Shown piece after piece: positions 26,412 through 35,055 of a DNA stretch of 64,000 nucleotides; position 1 is the stretch's first letter, and each line of letters opens with the position of its first letter. Where the stretch lies: NCBI RefSeq assembly GCF_015207605.1, contig NZ_JADEWO010000011.1, positions 86,757 through 150,756 of the forward strand, in the 5' to 3' direction. A model generated the notes under the pieces. It made no database searches. It saw only the letters and a program-made list of their open reading frames with translations, and had not been told where the DNA came from. The position numbers were made by a program, and so were the translations under genes. This DNA is from Oculatella sp. LEGE 06141 (GTDB lineage Bacteria > Cyanobacteriota > Cyanobacteriia > Elainellales > Elainellaceae).

Positions 26412-26717
26412 TCAAAAGCGATTAACCAGTTCGTGATCCTTGGCACGTTCAACCCAACTTCATGATGGCAACAAACCCAAATGAAAGGAATTCATGACTT
26501 TTTAACGTTCAAGAGGCAGACCATTCTGTGGGGATCTGATAGCCTGAATACACAGTTTGGTTAAATACTGCTACCAACCTCTGAAGGACGCGTCCATACT
26601 TGGATGCAGCCTGATCGAGTATAGGGGTTTCTCAACAGCAGGTTTAATAAACTGGAGCTTTTTCGTGCAAAGCGAACGGCTTGATGCAATGTAGCTTGAA
26701 TCTTTTAGGGCAACCTC

Positions 26718-27173
26718 ATGGATAATATCGCTGAACGTTATACCCGTCTGTGCCACGCCTACGTCCAGCTCGCCGATCAATTTCAGAAACTTGACGTAGA
26801 GCATATGTCTTTAAGAGGCAAAATCATTCCATTCTTGAAAGCGCTCAAAACGTACAAGCAAACCGTGGCCGACCTGACCGAAGAAAAATCGCGGCTTGAA
26901 GCAGAACTGCAAGCGATCGCATCTAAATACGAAGCGCTGAAACCGCTAGAGGCATTAATAGACGCTGAGCATCAAGCAGCCTTAGCCGAAGCAGAAGAAC
27001 AGCTCAACCTTGTCGCCGAAACGCTTCAGGAAATGGAAAAAGAGCGCGATCCCGACTTAAGTGAAGCAGAACGGCTGTTGTTGGCCGAATATGACAGCAG
27101 CGATGCCGAGTTTAGTTTGGCGGAGTCAGTGGATGAGTCACATCATGCCAATGTGTTGCCGTTCGCCTCTTAA
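26718..27173 (+). CDS. Hypothetical coiled-coil protein
   Basis: A 151-residue acidic, highly helical protein. Residues about 45-120 have the heptad pattern of a coiled coil (LTEEKSRLEAELQAIASKYE and AEEQLNLVAETLQEMEKE). The tail is acidic and ends SHHANVLPFAS. There is no signal peptide and no Cys-rich motif; the only cysteine is near the N-terminus (RLCHAY). I do not recognise a named family. The gene stands alone after a 1 kb repeat-rich spacer and is followed by a stem-loop at 27198. Confidence 0.72.
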   Translation: MDNIAERYTRLCHAYVQLADQFQKLDVEHMSLRGKIIPFLKALKTYKQTVADLTEEKSRLEAELQAIASKYEALKPLEALIDAEHQAALAEAEEQLNLVAETLQEMEKERDPDLSEAERLLLAEYDSSDAEFSLAESVDESHHANVLPFAS

Positions 27174-27197
27174 GCTAGCGCCCCTGCCCAAATAAAG

Positions 27198-27244
27198 ACA
27201 GCCACGGATCGGGGTGTGTACTGTCAAGCCCGACCTGTGGCTGT
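27198..27244 (+). terminator. Probable terminator between convergent genes
   Basis: Stem arms ACAGCCAC and GTGGCTGT, extended by CGGG/CCCG with mismatches, with an interior loop of about 15 bases. It lies 25 bases after the coiled-coil gene and 25 bases before the end of the convergent DUF1361 gene. The T tract is short (TTTG), so confidence is moderate. Confidence 0.5.
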
Positions 27245-27268
27245 TTGAGTCATGCCAGAAGGAAGACG

Positions 27269-27925
27269 TTACTGTAGCTGCGAAGATTGGGATCTCGCTC
27301 GATGGCGATTCGCTTTCATTCTTTGCCGAGCGCGTAGCAAAATCCCTAGGCAGAGCTGTTTCATGATCCAATACAGCCCCGTAATGACAGCGAAGGTAAT
27401 GACAATTACCAGTACCGGACGTTTGTGGGCAAGATTGTCGATTGTGCTGAAGACAACTGCATCGGGTTGAGTCACAAAATCCCAACTGTTAAACCGCTCG
27501 AACCGTCCTAAATAGACACCAACCGCACTTAGAGCGTGCATTGAGAGTTCTGCTGCTCCAATCCAACGCGCTTTGCCTTGTTCTGCTAAATAGCGCCCCA
27601 CATTAATTAGAGATAAAACGTAGGCTCCAAACCCAGCCAGCATAAACGCAAGATATTGGGGAATTAGCAGCAAGGTAACAACCCAGATTGACTCGCCCTC
27701 GCGGATTTGAGCAATCAGATGAATCACATCCGTTAAAACGTAAGGGGCGTTGGGCAAAAAGGCAATAAACACCAGAACGCCGATCCACCAAAGCAGCGAT
27801 CGCGATCGGCTCAAGCGAAATAGCCACACACTTAAAACCAGTGGCACAAACGCCAGAAACAGATTCCAAGACATCCAGCGGACACTGCGATGCAGCACTC
27901 GACCAGCGTAGATGATCCAATTCAT
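27269..27925 (-). CDS. DUF1361 membrane protein
   Basis: A 218-residue integral membrane protein of the DUF1361 family with about six transmembrane helices. The family mark FLPNAPYVLTDVIHL lies at residues about 55-70, preceded by NLFLAFVPLVLSVWLF. The C-terminal 20 residues are basic (RMKANRHRARSQSSQ). Function is unknown in all members. The ATG has GGAGG about 10 bases upstream. The gene is not obviously in an operon. Confidence 0.87.
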   Translation of the reverse strand: MNWIIYAGRVLHRSVRWMSWNLFLAFVPLVLSVWLFRLSRSRSLLWWIGVLVFIAFLPNAPYVLTDVIHLIAQIREGESIWVVTLLLIPQYLAFMLAGFGAYVLSLINVGRYLAEQGKARWIGAAELSMHALSAVGVYLGRFERFNSWDFVTQPDAVVFSTIDNLAHKRPVLVIVITFAVITGLYWIMKQLCLGILLRARQRMKANRHRARSQSSQLQ

Positions 27926-28158
27926 TCAGGTATATCCTCCTTCTGGGCACCCGCACGTATAAAGGCGCGGATGGCTACAACAACAGGCGGGCTACAACCC
28001 TTTGACGTGCAAGAGGGCTGTGAGATCCCGCCCCACCGGGTCAGTTTTTCTGAGTTGAGCGGTACAGCGCTTCTTTACTGTTTTAACTCAAAAGACCAAA
28101 ACGTCTTGTTAGATAAGACCGTTATGGCAGAATTCCGCCCCGTTTTTTGGAGTGCCCA

Positions 28159-29667
28159 TCAAGACGGTGTGGAGGCAGACAGCCGTTGATCAAGTGCTGT
28201 TCTGGCCTGTTCGCGATCGTCAAAATGTACCTTTTCGGTTCCCAAAATTTGATAATCTTCGTGCCCTTTTCCGGCAATAAGGACACCATCTCCAGGGTTG
28301 GCCTGTAGAATGGCTTCGCGGATGGCTTCAGTGCGATCGCCCAACACCAACGGATTGGCCGTTTCTGGAATTCCAGCCAAAATATCCTGCAAAATTCGCT
28401 CTGGATCTTCAGTGCGGGGATTGTCGGATGTCACAATTGCCCAATCCGATAAGTTAGCCGCGATCGCCCCCATCAAAGGCCGCTTGGTGCGATCGCGATC
28501 GCCTCCACAGCCAAAAACGCAGATCATCCGTCCCGAAATAAACGGACGAGCCGCTTTCAGCAAGTTTTCTAAACTATCAGGCGTGTGAGCATAATCAACA
28601 ATTACGCTAATGTCCTGGTTGGCATCTACCTGCACCCGTTCCATTCGCCCCGGCACTCCCGGAAACTGAGGCAACGCCTGCACCATGCTTTCTAGTTCCA
28701 GACCGAGATGCAGCCCAGCCCCAACCGCCGCTAATAAATTAGCTAAATTAAACTGCCCTACTAGAGGCGATCGAAACTCAAGCTCGCCACTGGGAGTATG
28801 CAGCAGTCCTCGCACACCATCGGGATCGTAAACCAGATCGCCCGTCCATAAATCAGCCGTTGAATCATACGTGCTATACGTCCACACCTGCTCCGCATCC
28901 AGTTGCTCAATCAAGCGACGGCCAAAGGGATCATCCTGATTCAGAATGGCGCGTCCTTTTAAATAGTCAGGGCTAAACAACAACGCCTTTGCCGCAAAGT
29001 AGTCTTCCAGGTTGTGATGATAATCTAGATGGTCTTGCGTCAAGTTGGTAAACACGGCGGTCTCAAAGGCACAGCCCCAAACTCGCCCCTGCGCTAACGC
29101 ATGGGAACTCACTTCCATCACGCCAAACTGGCTACCCGCTGCAACCGCCGCCGCAAGCTGTTGCTGTAGTTCCAACGCAAATGGTGTAGTAAAGGAGGCC
29201 GTTTGCTGGTAGCCCGGCCAGCGGGTGTAAAGCGTGCCAAACAACGCTGTCGATCGCTGAGCTTGCGTTAGAAAGAATTCGATTAAATGGGTTGTCGTGG
29301 TTTTGCCGTTGGTGCCAGTAACCCCCACCATTTGTAGATGTTGAGCCGGATAGTGATAAAACGCAGCGGCAATATGGGCACACGCCCGTGGGATATCAGG
29401 AATCGTAATCACACACGCCTCTTCTATGGCTGCCGCCGTCGCTTGAGCCGCACTTGGTGATACCAATGCCGCGATCGCCCCTGCCGTAATAGCACTAGCC
29501 CAAAACTCGCCGCCATCCACACGGGTTCCAGGCATACCAATAAATACATCACCCGCCTGGCAAGCATGAGAGTTGGTACATAACCCTTTCACCTCCGCTT
29601 CAAGTGCAGGATGATCGGGACTGGATAACTCGTAGGGTAGTGCGGCCAATAACTCTCGAAGTCTCAT
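28159..29667 (-). CDS. murE: UDP-MurNAc-L-alanyl-D-glutamate-2,6-diaminopimelate ligase
   Basis: A Mur ligase of 502 residues that adds meso-diaminopimelate to the peptidoglycan stem peptide, using ATP in the cytoplasm. The P-loop is GTNGKTTT (residues about 114-121). The DAP-specific motif DNPR occurs in TSDNPRTEDP, which distinguishes it from lysine-adding MurE. The glutaredoxin-like gene ends 39 bases upstream on the same strand, so the two may be co-transcribed. Confidence 0.95.
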   Translation of the reverse strand: MRLRELLAALPYELSSPDHPALEAEVKGLCTNSHACQAGDVFIGMPGTRVDGGEFWASAITAGAIAALVSPSAAQATAAAIEEACVITIPDIPRACAHIAAAFYHYPAQHLQMVGVTGTNGKTTTTHLIEFFLTQAQRSTALFGTLYTRWPGYQQTASFTTPFALELQQQLAAAVAAGSQFGVMEVSSHALAQGRVWGCAFETAVFTNLTQDHLDYHHNLEDYFAAKALLFSPDYLKGRAILNQDDPFGRRLIEQLDAEQVWTYSTYDSTADLWTGDLVYDPDGVRGLLHTPSGELEFRSPLVGQFNLANLLAAVGAGLHLGLELESMVQALPQFPGVPGRMERVQVDANQDISVIVDYAHTPDSLENLLKAARPFISGRMICVFGCGGDRDRTKRPLMGAIAANLSDWAIVTSDNPRTEDPERILQDILAGIPETANPLVLGDRTEAIREAILQANPGDGVLIAGKGHEDYQILGTEKVHFDDREQARTALDQRLSASTPS

Positions 29668-29706
29668 TGCAAACCACTCCTTCTACCATTGCGCCTCTCA
29701 ACTCGC

Positions 29707-30015
29707 CTATTCTGACGTATTCTGCACCCGATAGTTCTGTAGCATTTGCGCCACTTGCTGCACCGTCGATCGTGGCGATAATCGCGGTAAGCGGATCAGA
29801 GCCGTTGCATCAGATTCGTTAACGGGGGAATTGCGATCGCTACCAGCATCCAGATACAAAACCGGAATTTCATATTGATAGGCTTGAAACCAGTCATCGC
29901 GCGTAGTAATGTCTCGAATCTCTAACTCAATCGCGATCGTTTGAATCTGTTCCAGTTTTTCTTGCAACCCTTCGCACAAATGGCAACCGGGCTTGCTAAA
30001 CAAAATTAGCCGCAT
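29707..30015 (-). CDS. Glutaredoxin-like (DUF836) thiol-disulfide protein
   Basis: A 102-residue protein with a thioredoxin fold. It starts MRLILFSKPGCHLCEGLQ, with a CHLC redox motif at residues 11-14, and has a cis-Pro region IPVLYLD. This matches DUF836/glutaredoxin-like proteins. The redox partner is unknown. It is divergent from cysH, which uses thioredoxin or glutaredoxin as electron donor, with a 100-base gap. A functional link to sulfate reduction is possible, but murE lies downstream in the same direction. Confidence 0.85.
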   Translation of the reverse strand: MRLILFSKPGCHLCEGLQEKLEQIQTIAIELEIRDITTRDDWFQAYQYEIPVLYLDAGSDRNSPVNESDATALIRLPRLSPRSTVQQVAQMLQNYRVQNTSE

Positions 30016-30115
30016 AGTTTAAGAGGGAGTGCAGATGATTGACCCATTTTCCGGTCGGTTTATGTGCCTTTGCGAGCTAGGATAGAACTGTAAATAAGCA
30101 AATGTTTTAACAGGT

Positions 30116-30850
30116 ATGCCGCTTAATACTGCTGAGCCTCTTGTTTCCGTGCAAAACCTGAATCTTGATGAACTCAACCAGCAATTTGAAACAGCACATC
30201 CCACCGACATTTTATCTTGGTGTGTTGCTAACCTGCCGACTGGCCTCGTTCAAGCCAGTGCGTTCAACGTGGATGACCAGGTAATCACAGACATCCTTTA
30301 CCGCCAGCTAAATGCGGTTCACCCGGTTCCCGTCCTCTTTCTAGAGACGCTGCATCATTTTCCTCAAACGCTAGACCTGGTTGCTAAGACCCAGGCCGTT
30401 TACAACTTAAACCTCAAGGTGTACAAAATTTTGGGGGTAGATACGCGAGATGCCTTTGCCGCTCGTTATGGCGAAGCTCTATGGAATACAGATATTCAGC
30501 AGTTTCATCATCTGACCAAAATCGAGCCGCTTCAGCGAGGGTTGGATGAGTTAAACGCCATAGCCTGGATCACCGGACGGCGGCGCGATCAAGCCACCAC
30601 CCGAATCGAAATCCCTATTTTTGAACTAGATGCCAAGCAGCGCCTCAAGGTTAATCCGCTGGCAACCTGGACACGCAAACAGTCCTGGGCGTATGTGATG
30701 GAGCACAACGTAAGTTATAACCCGCTGCACGACCAGGGGTATCCCAGCATTGGAGACGAACCCATCACATCTCCCGTAGCCGATGGTGAAGATGAGCGGG
30801 CAGGACGCTGGCGCGGCATGGGTAAAACGGAGTGCGGCATCCACATTTAA
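30116..30850 (+). CDS. cysH: Phosphoadenylyl-sulfate (PAPS) reductase
   Basis: A 244-residue reductase of assimilatory sulfate reduction that turns PAPS into sulfite with thioredoxin or glutaredoxin. The C-terminal catalytic motif is KTECGIHI, with Cys240. The two Cys-Cys pairs that bind the [4Fe-4S] cluster in APS reductases are absent, which favours PAPS as substrate. Other family marks are HHFPQTLDL and ETLHHF near residue 80 and the arginine-rich WITGRRRDQ. A 38-base palindrome follows at 30873. Confidence 0.93.
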   Translation: MPLNTAEPLVSVQNLNLDELNQQFETAHPTDILSWCVANLPTGLVQASAFNVDDQVITDILYRQLNAVHPVPVLFLETLHHFPQTLDLVAKTQAVYNLNLKVYKILGVDTRDAFAARYGEALWNTDIQQFHHLTKIEPLQRGLDELNAIAWITGRRRDQATTRIEIPIFELDAKQRLKVNPLATWTRKQSWAYVMEHNVSYNPLHDQGYPSIGDEPITSPVADGEDERAGRWRGMGKTECGIHI

Positions 30851-30872
30851 CGGTGACTCTCACTCAAACCGC

Positions 30873-30910
30873 AACCAAACCAGGGGGCAGCGCTGCCCCC
30901 TGGTTTGGTT
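30873..30910. terminator. Perfect 38-bp palindrome, bidirectional terminator candidate
   Basis: Each arm is 19 bases (AACCAAACCAGGGGGCAGC and its inverse), meeting at AGCGCT with no loop spacer. It lies 23 bases after the cysH stop and 150 bases from the end of the convergent membrane-protein gene. It would form a strong cruciform or hairpin, though the T runs are short. Confidence 0.65.
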
Positions 30911-31059
30911 TAAACCGATCGCACCTGGCGTATTTTACAGTTGTTCTCTTCAAGAATTGCTGTGATGAGGATGTTATAAACGTACCTTGAGCTTGCTGGT
31001 CGCAGGAGTTGCTGTGCTCAAGGTTGTCAGGCCAATTAGAACTTAGATATTCATTCTCT

Positions 31060-31755
31060 TTAAGCCGCTGCATCCGTTGAAGACGCATCCTCGATCGCCC
31101 TCAGCCGCAAATACAATAGTACAAAATAAACGCTGACAAACGGACTGACTAAAAAGCCCAAAACAGCACCTAAGTTTTGCGATACAGCTGCATTTTCACC
31201 TAAGGTCGTGCCAATCACCAAACCAATCAACCCAATGGGAATGAGAAAGGTAAGACTACCCGCCAATTCTGCCCAAAAAACGGACCACCACCGACCTTTT
31301 ACCAACTCCCAACTGCGGCTTAACCCACCAATGGCAGAATCGTTCTCAAGCGCGATCGCATATAGAGCAAATCCAAACCGCACACTTAAATAAATACCTG
31401 GAATCACCAGAAAAACGAACCCTGGAATCAAGATCAACAGCAACAAAATAACGCCCAAACTAAGCTGCGCCAGTTTAGGAAACATGGCTTGAAGGGACTG
31501 AACTAAACCGATCTTTTGCTGTACAAAATATCGATAAATGTAAAGAATTGCCGCTCCTGCAAACAAGGGTACAATCAAGATGCTATAAGCTAAGCTAATC
31601 CCGTTTTGCAGAAGCGGTGCTTCAATAAATAGGCGGTTGGTAAGGCTCAAAATTAAACCAGGAAGGCTCAAGATTAAAAGAGGAATATAAATAGGTTTGC
31701 AGATGACAAAGCAATCTCTCAACAAGTGTTTGGGATTTAAAGATTGAGTTGTCAT
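31060..31755 (-). CDS. Hypothetical integral membrane protein, 231 residues
   Basis: About six hydrophobic segments are visible (IYIPLLILSLPGLILSL; GISLAYSILIVPLFAGAAIL; LSLGVILLLLILIPGFVFLV; WAELAGSLTFLIPIGLIGLV; LGAVLGFLVSPFVSVYFVLL). The mark GIYLSVRFGFALYAIALEN followed by SWELVKGRWW resembles DUF975/glycerophosphoryl-diester-phosphodiesterase-type membrane domains. The function is not known. The ATG at 31755 follows AGGA by 9 bases. It is divergent from sbcD. Confidence 0.75.
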   Translation of the reverse strand: MTTQSLNPKHLLRDCFVICKPIYIPLLILSLPGLILSLTNRLFIEAPLLQNGISLAYSILIVPLFAGAAILYIYRYFVQQKIGLVQSLQAMFPKLAQLSLGVILLLLILIPGFVFLVIPGIYLSVRFGFALYAIALENDSAIGGLSRSWELVKGRWWSVFWAELAGSLTFLIPIGLIGLVIGTTLGENAAVSQNLGAVLGFLVSPFVSVYFVLLYLRLRAIEDASSTDAAA

Positions 31756-31929
31756 AACCACATTTCCTTTAGCAACAGTGAGCGTTACGTTGAAGTTGTT
31801 CTCTAACTGTCAGCATATTCGATTCGATGGATGGCTTGAGCAGAACCACATAACAAAATAATTTAAGATCCTGAGTACGCTAAGTTTTAACCTTTCGTTT
31901 TGTAAAAATTGCCCTCCGGCTTAGTTGCA

Positions 31930-33249
31930 ATGGTCAAAGTTCTTCATCTGTCTGATATTCATCTGGGTAGTGGCTTTTCGCATGGACAGCTCAATCCAAC
32001 CACTGGATTGAACACCCGGTTAGAAGATTTTGTAAACACGCTAAGCCGCTGCATTGATCGAGCGATCGCCGAGCCAGTTGATCTGGTGTTATTTGGCGGT
32101 GATGCCTTTCCAGACGCGACTCCTCCGCCTTTGGTGCAGCAGGCATTTGCCAGCCAGTTTCGCAGGTTAGTCGATGCCCAAATTCCTACCGTGTTGCTGG
32201 TCGGCAACCACGATCAGCATTCTCAAGGGCATGGGGGAGCCAGCCTATGTATTTATCGCACCCTGGGCGTACCGGGATTTGTGGTGGGCGATCGCCTCGA
32301 AACCCACACCGTGATCACGCGCAGTGGAGCCATTCAAATTGTCACCTTGCCCTGGCTCACCCGCTCTACGTTGCTCACTCGACCTGAAACAGATGGGCTG
32401 TCGCTGGCAGACGTGAACGAACTGCTGATCGATCGCCTGCGCGTAGCTCTAGAAGGCGAAATTCGACGGCTCGATCCAACATTGCCAACTATTTTGCTGG
32501 GTCACTTGATGGTAGACACGGCCTGCTATGGAGCGGAACGGTTTCTAGCCGTCAGCAAGGGCTTTACCGTACCCATTACCCTGTTAACGCGACCCTGCTT
32601 CGATTACATTGCCTTAGGACATGTTCACCGTCACCAGATATTGTCTGACGACCCGCCAATGGTTTACCCCGGCAGCATTGAGCGAGTGGACTTCAGCGAA
32701 GAAGCAGAGGAAAAGGGCTTCATTTTAGTTGACGTTGAGCCTGGAAAAAGCCATTGGGAGTTTTGTCCTCTGCCCGTTCGGTGCTTCAAAACCATCCGCG
32801 TTGATGTTTCAGCAACCGACGATCCACAGGCTGCGTTGTTACAGGCGATCGACCCAGACCTGATTCAGGATGCCGTCGTTCGGCTAATTTATCAAGTCCG
32901 CTCAGAGCAGCTCGATCAAATTGACAACACCGCACTACATCATGCACTCCGTTCCACCCACACTTACACCATCTATCCAGAACTGGTTAGCCAATTGGCT
33001 CGGCCTCGACTGCCGCAGCTGGGGGTCGGCAGCACTATCGAACCGTTAGAAGCGCTAAAAACTTATCTTGCTAACCAATCCGGTCTGCAAGATATTGCCA
33101 GTGAAATGCTCGATGTGGCTCAAAGTTTGCTCACCAGCAGCGAAGAAGCGTGGCTGAACGACTCTCGTTCGGATGCCAGCCCATCTGACTATTCCAACCT
33201 GGAAGTAAATGCACTAGAACGAGTATCTGCACAACTGCGATTACTCTGA
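31930..33249 (+). CDS. sbcD: SbcD-like metallophosphoesterase, DNA repair exonuclease subunit
   Basis: A 439-residue calcineurin-like phosphoesterase of the SbcD/Mre11 type, part of a nuclease that opens DNA hairpins and processes breaks. Metal-site motifs are in order: LSDIHLG (residues 7-13), FGGDAFPD, VGNHDQH, GHLMVD and GHVHRH. The usual partner gene sbcC is not adjacent. The frame extends seven codons upstream to a TTG; the ATG at 31930 (MVKVLHLSDIHLG) fits the family. It stands alone between a membrane-protein gene and rlpA. Confidence 0.85.
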   Translation: MVKVLHLSDIHLGSGFSHGQLNPTTGLNTRLEDFVNTLSRCIDRAIAEPVDLVLFGGDAFPDATPPPLVQQAFASQFRRLVDAQIPTVLLVGNHDQHSQGHGGASLCIYRTLGVPGFVVGDRLETHTVITRSGAIQIVTLPWLTRSTLLTRPETDGLSLADVNELLIDRLRVALEGEIRRLDPTLPTILLGHLMVDTACYGAERFLAVSKGFTVPITLLTRPCFDYIALGHVHRHQILSDDPPMVYPGSIERVDFSEEAEEKGFILVDVEPGKSHWEFCPLPVRCFKTIRVDVSATDDPQAALLQAIDPDLIQDAVVRLIYQVRSEQLDQIDNTALHHALRSTHTYTIYPELVSQLARPRLPQLGVGSTIEPLEALKTYLANQSGLQDIASEMLDVAQSLLTSSEEAWLNDSRSDASPSDYSNLEVNALERVSAQLRLL

Positions 33250-33694
33250 AAATGTTGCGTCAATTTTTATACCAATAGAAAAAACTAATCAATGTAACTT
33301 TACACGGCTCAAACCTTGAAGGGGCGGTAATTTGAGGCGCATCGTTACGGCACCCATTTTCAAACCGCAGTTAAAAGAAGTGTGAGGTTTAGGTGAACTT
33401 TTGATAAAGTACGTTGAGACCGAAAATCGGACGCTGTTCCGTCAAAGCCGTGTGCAAGGAGGTTTTTCAGCAAAACGTTACGACAGAGTTTTTGTTAAGT
33501 TACGTGGACCTCATGGAGAACCCTGATCCCCACAGCAAAAACTTCGTGTTAGTCTGTTGCAGTTCAATCAGTAAAGGTAAATACGGAACGACTACGAGTT
33601 TACGGAATGACTACGAGTTAGAGGTCGGTCTGGCTGTCCCCTGACGGTTTTAGTCGCTCTGCGCGTAGTTCTTAATGACCTTCACCATTGATGT
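33250..33694 (+). other. Long 5' region of rlpA
   Basis: 445 bases. It includes a 19-bp tandem repeat (33582-33619) and several short inverted pairs. c-di-AMP riboswitches of the ydaO type are known upstream of cell-wall genes. I searched for the conserved core and could not recognise one here. A weak open frame at 33414-33644 is not supported. Confidence 0.35.
33582..33619 (+). repeat. 19-bp tandem repeat upstream of rlpA
   Basis: TACGGAACGACTACGAGTT is followed directly by TACGGAATGACTACGAGTT, with one mismatch in 19. It lies 76 bases before the rlpA start. Confidence 0.8.
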
Positions 33695-34834
33695 ATGAAT
33701 CAAAAACTTTGGAGCGGTATAGCTACTGCGGCGTTAATCATCACCGGCTTGGGCACAGCACCTTCTGGTAGTGCCGATCAACCCAGTGCAACTGACGAAC
33801 CTGCTGAAGCTAGTGTTACCGCCAGGGAAACTCTTCCCGAATCGGTAGGTTCTAATTTGGCTCGTGCCAATTTAAGCAACAACCAACCAGGCGAGGCCGT
33901 TAAGGTTGGCGAATACCAGTCTCAGGAGGAGAATGGAACAGTTGAAGAGGCGATCGCCATTATTCAACCTCACGACATGGAAGGACGGCCAGCGGCTACG
34001 CTCTACGTTCGCAATATTCCAGTTTTAACGTTTCTCGGTTCTGATTCAGCAAATGCATCTCAGACTGGAGATTCCAGCGATCGCGGTTCCGCTCAATCTA
34101 CCGTTGCAAACGCAGACATTAAAGTTGCTACTTCCAACAATAGCCTTTCCTCGGAAGATGCAGCCTTCCAGCTATCCAGTTCTCAAACTGTCCCATCAGA
34201 CGCGGAGCAAGCGTCTGACCCCGTCTGGCAAGCCACATCGATCGCAGCCAGAATTAATCAACTTCACCACGACAGCGTTGACGCAGAATCAATTACAGCC
34301 AGTTGGGATGCTGAGCAAGAGCGTTTTCTAATCAAAATTGGGGACGAAGAACTCGTTGAGATGAACTCCGAGGTCATCTTGCCTGATACAACCCAGGATG
34401 TGGCTACCGATTTACTTCAGGCTACCAATCGCCTGAGACGACAAATAGGCGATGCCCCTCCCTTGCGCCAGGTGGAAGGGTTACCCAGCGCAAGCACCCG
34501 GCAAGTTGCGGTTGGCCCTATCCAGTTTTCGGTAACAGGGTTGGCATCCTGGTACGGGCCTGGCTTTAACGGTCGTCGCAGTGCCAGTGGCGAAGTGTTT
34601 AACCAGAATGCCATGACGGCGGCTCACCGCAACCTGCCATTTGGCACCCAGGTTCGAGTCACAAACTTGAACAATGGGCAATCGGTGGTTGTTCGCATTA
34701 ACGACCGGGGGCCTTTCTCGCGCCACCGGATTATTGACCTCTCCGCCGGAGCAGCGCGTGCTGTAGGGTTAATGCAAGCTGGCGTTGCGCCCGTCAGTGT
34801 GGACGTGATCGGGACAACCAACAGCGCTAACTAG
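33695..34834 (+). CDS. rlpA: RlpA-like septal ring lytic transglycosylase
   Basis: A 379-residue exported protein. The N-terminus is a Sec signal (basic NQKLW, hydrophobic IATAALIITGLGTAPSGSA). A long low-complexity, Ser/Asp/Glu-rich region (about 30-270) precedes the double-psi beta-barrel domain (about 275-375). That domain has ASWYGPGFNGRRSASGEVF, TAAHRNLPFGTQVRVTN and RINDRGPF, with the conserved catalytic Asp. In E. coli and Pseudomonas, RlpA acts at the septum, and the Pseudomonas enzyme cleaves naked glycan strands. No SPOR domain is visible. It has its own terminator at 34896. Confidence 0.9.
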   Translation: MNQKLWSGIATAALIITGLGTAPSGSADQPSATDEPAEASVTARETLPESVGSNLARANLSNNQPGEAVKVGEYQSQEENGTVEEAIAIIQPHDMEGRPAATLYVRNIPVLTFLGSDSANASQTGDSSDRGSAQSTVANADIKVATSNNSLSSEDAAFQLSSSQTVPSDAEQASDPVWQATSIAARINQLHHDSVDAESITASWDAEQERFLIKIGDEELVEMNSEVILPDTTQDVATDLLQATNRLRRQIGDAPPLRQVEGLPSASTRQVAVGPIQFSVTGLASWYGPGFNGRRSASGEVFNQNAMTAAHRNLPFGTQVRVTNLNNGQSVVVRINDRGPFSRHRIIDLSAGAARAVGLMQAGVAPVSVDVIGTTNSAN

Positions 34835-34895
34835 CTACGACCCCACGAGCATCGCTGTCAACGACAGCGAGTCAGTGCGAGCAAAACTACATTGA

Positions 34896-34942
34896 GATGA
34901 AGGGAGCGGCTTATTTGCCGATCGCCCTTCATCTTCGTTTTT
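34896..34942 (+). terminator. Rho-independent terminator of rlpA
   Basis: Stem GATGAAGGG / CCCTTCATC, with an inner GCGGC/GCCG pairing, followed by TTCGTTTTT. Located 62 bases after the rlpA stop. Confidence 0.8.
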
Positions 34943-34966
34943 GGTGGCGATAACAGGTGGAGTCTA

Positions 34967-35004
34967 CAAAAAAGCTCTGTGTGTTTCAAAGAACCACAGA
35001 GCTT
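34967..35004 (-). terminator. Rho-independent terminator of ileS
   Basis: On the minus strand AAGCTCTGTG pairs with CACAGAGCTT (10 bp, 13-base loop) and is followed by a run of T residues. It lies about 50 bases after the ileS stop. Confidence 0.85.
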
Positions 35005-35055
35005 CAGCCTGTCACTCAGGATGACTGGTTTATCCCGATTTTGTTTACCTGATGC

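Noticed and set aside
27890..28189. Open frame of 99 codons between the DUF1361 gene and murE
   Set aside because: Overlaps the 5' end of one gene and the 3' end of murE on the other strand, without coding features.
33414..33644. Open frame of 76 codons upstream of rlpA
   Set aside because: No ribosome-binding site, no recognisable features, and it includes the 19-bp tandem repeat, so it is probably chance.
33250..33694. c-di-AMP (ydaO) riboswitch before rlpA
   Set aside because: Position would fit, but I could not recognise the conserved core; needs a covariance search.
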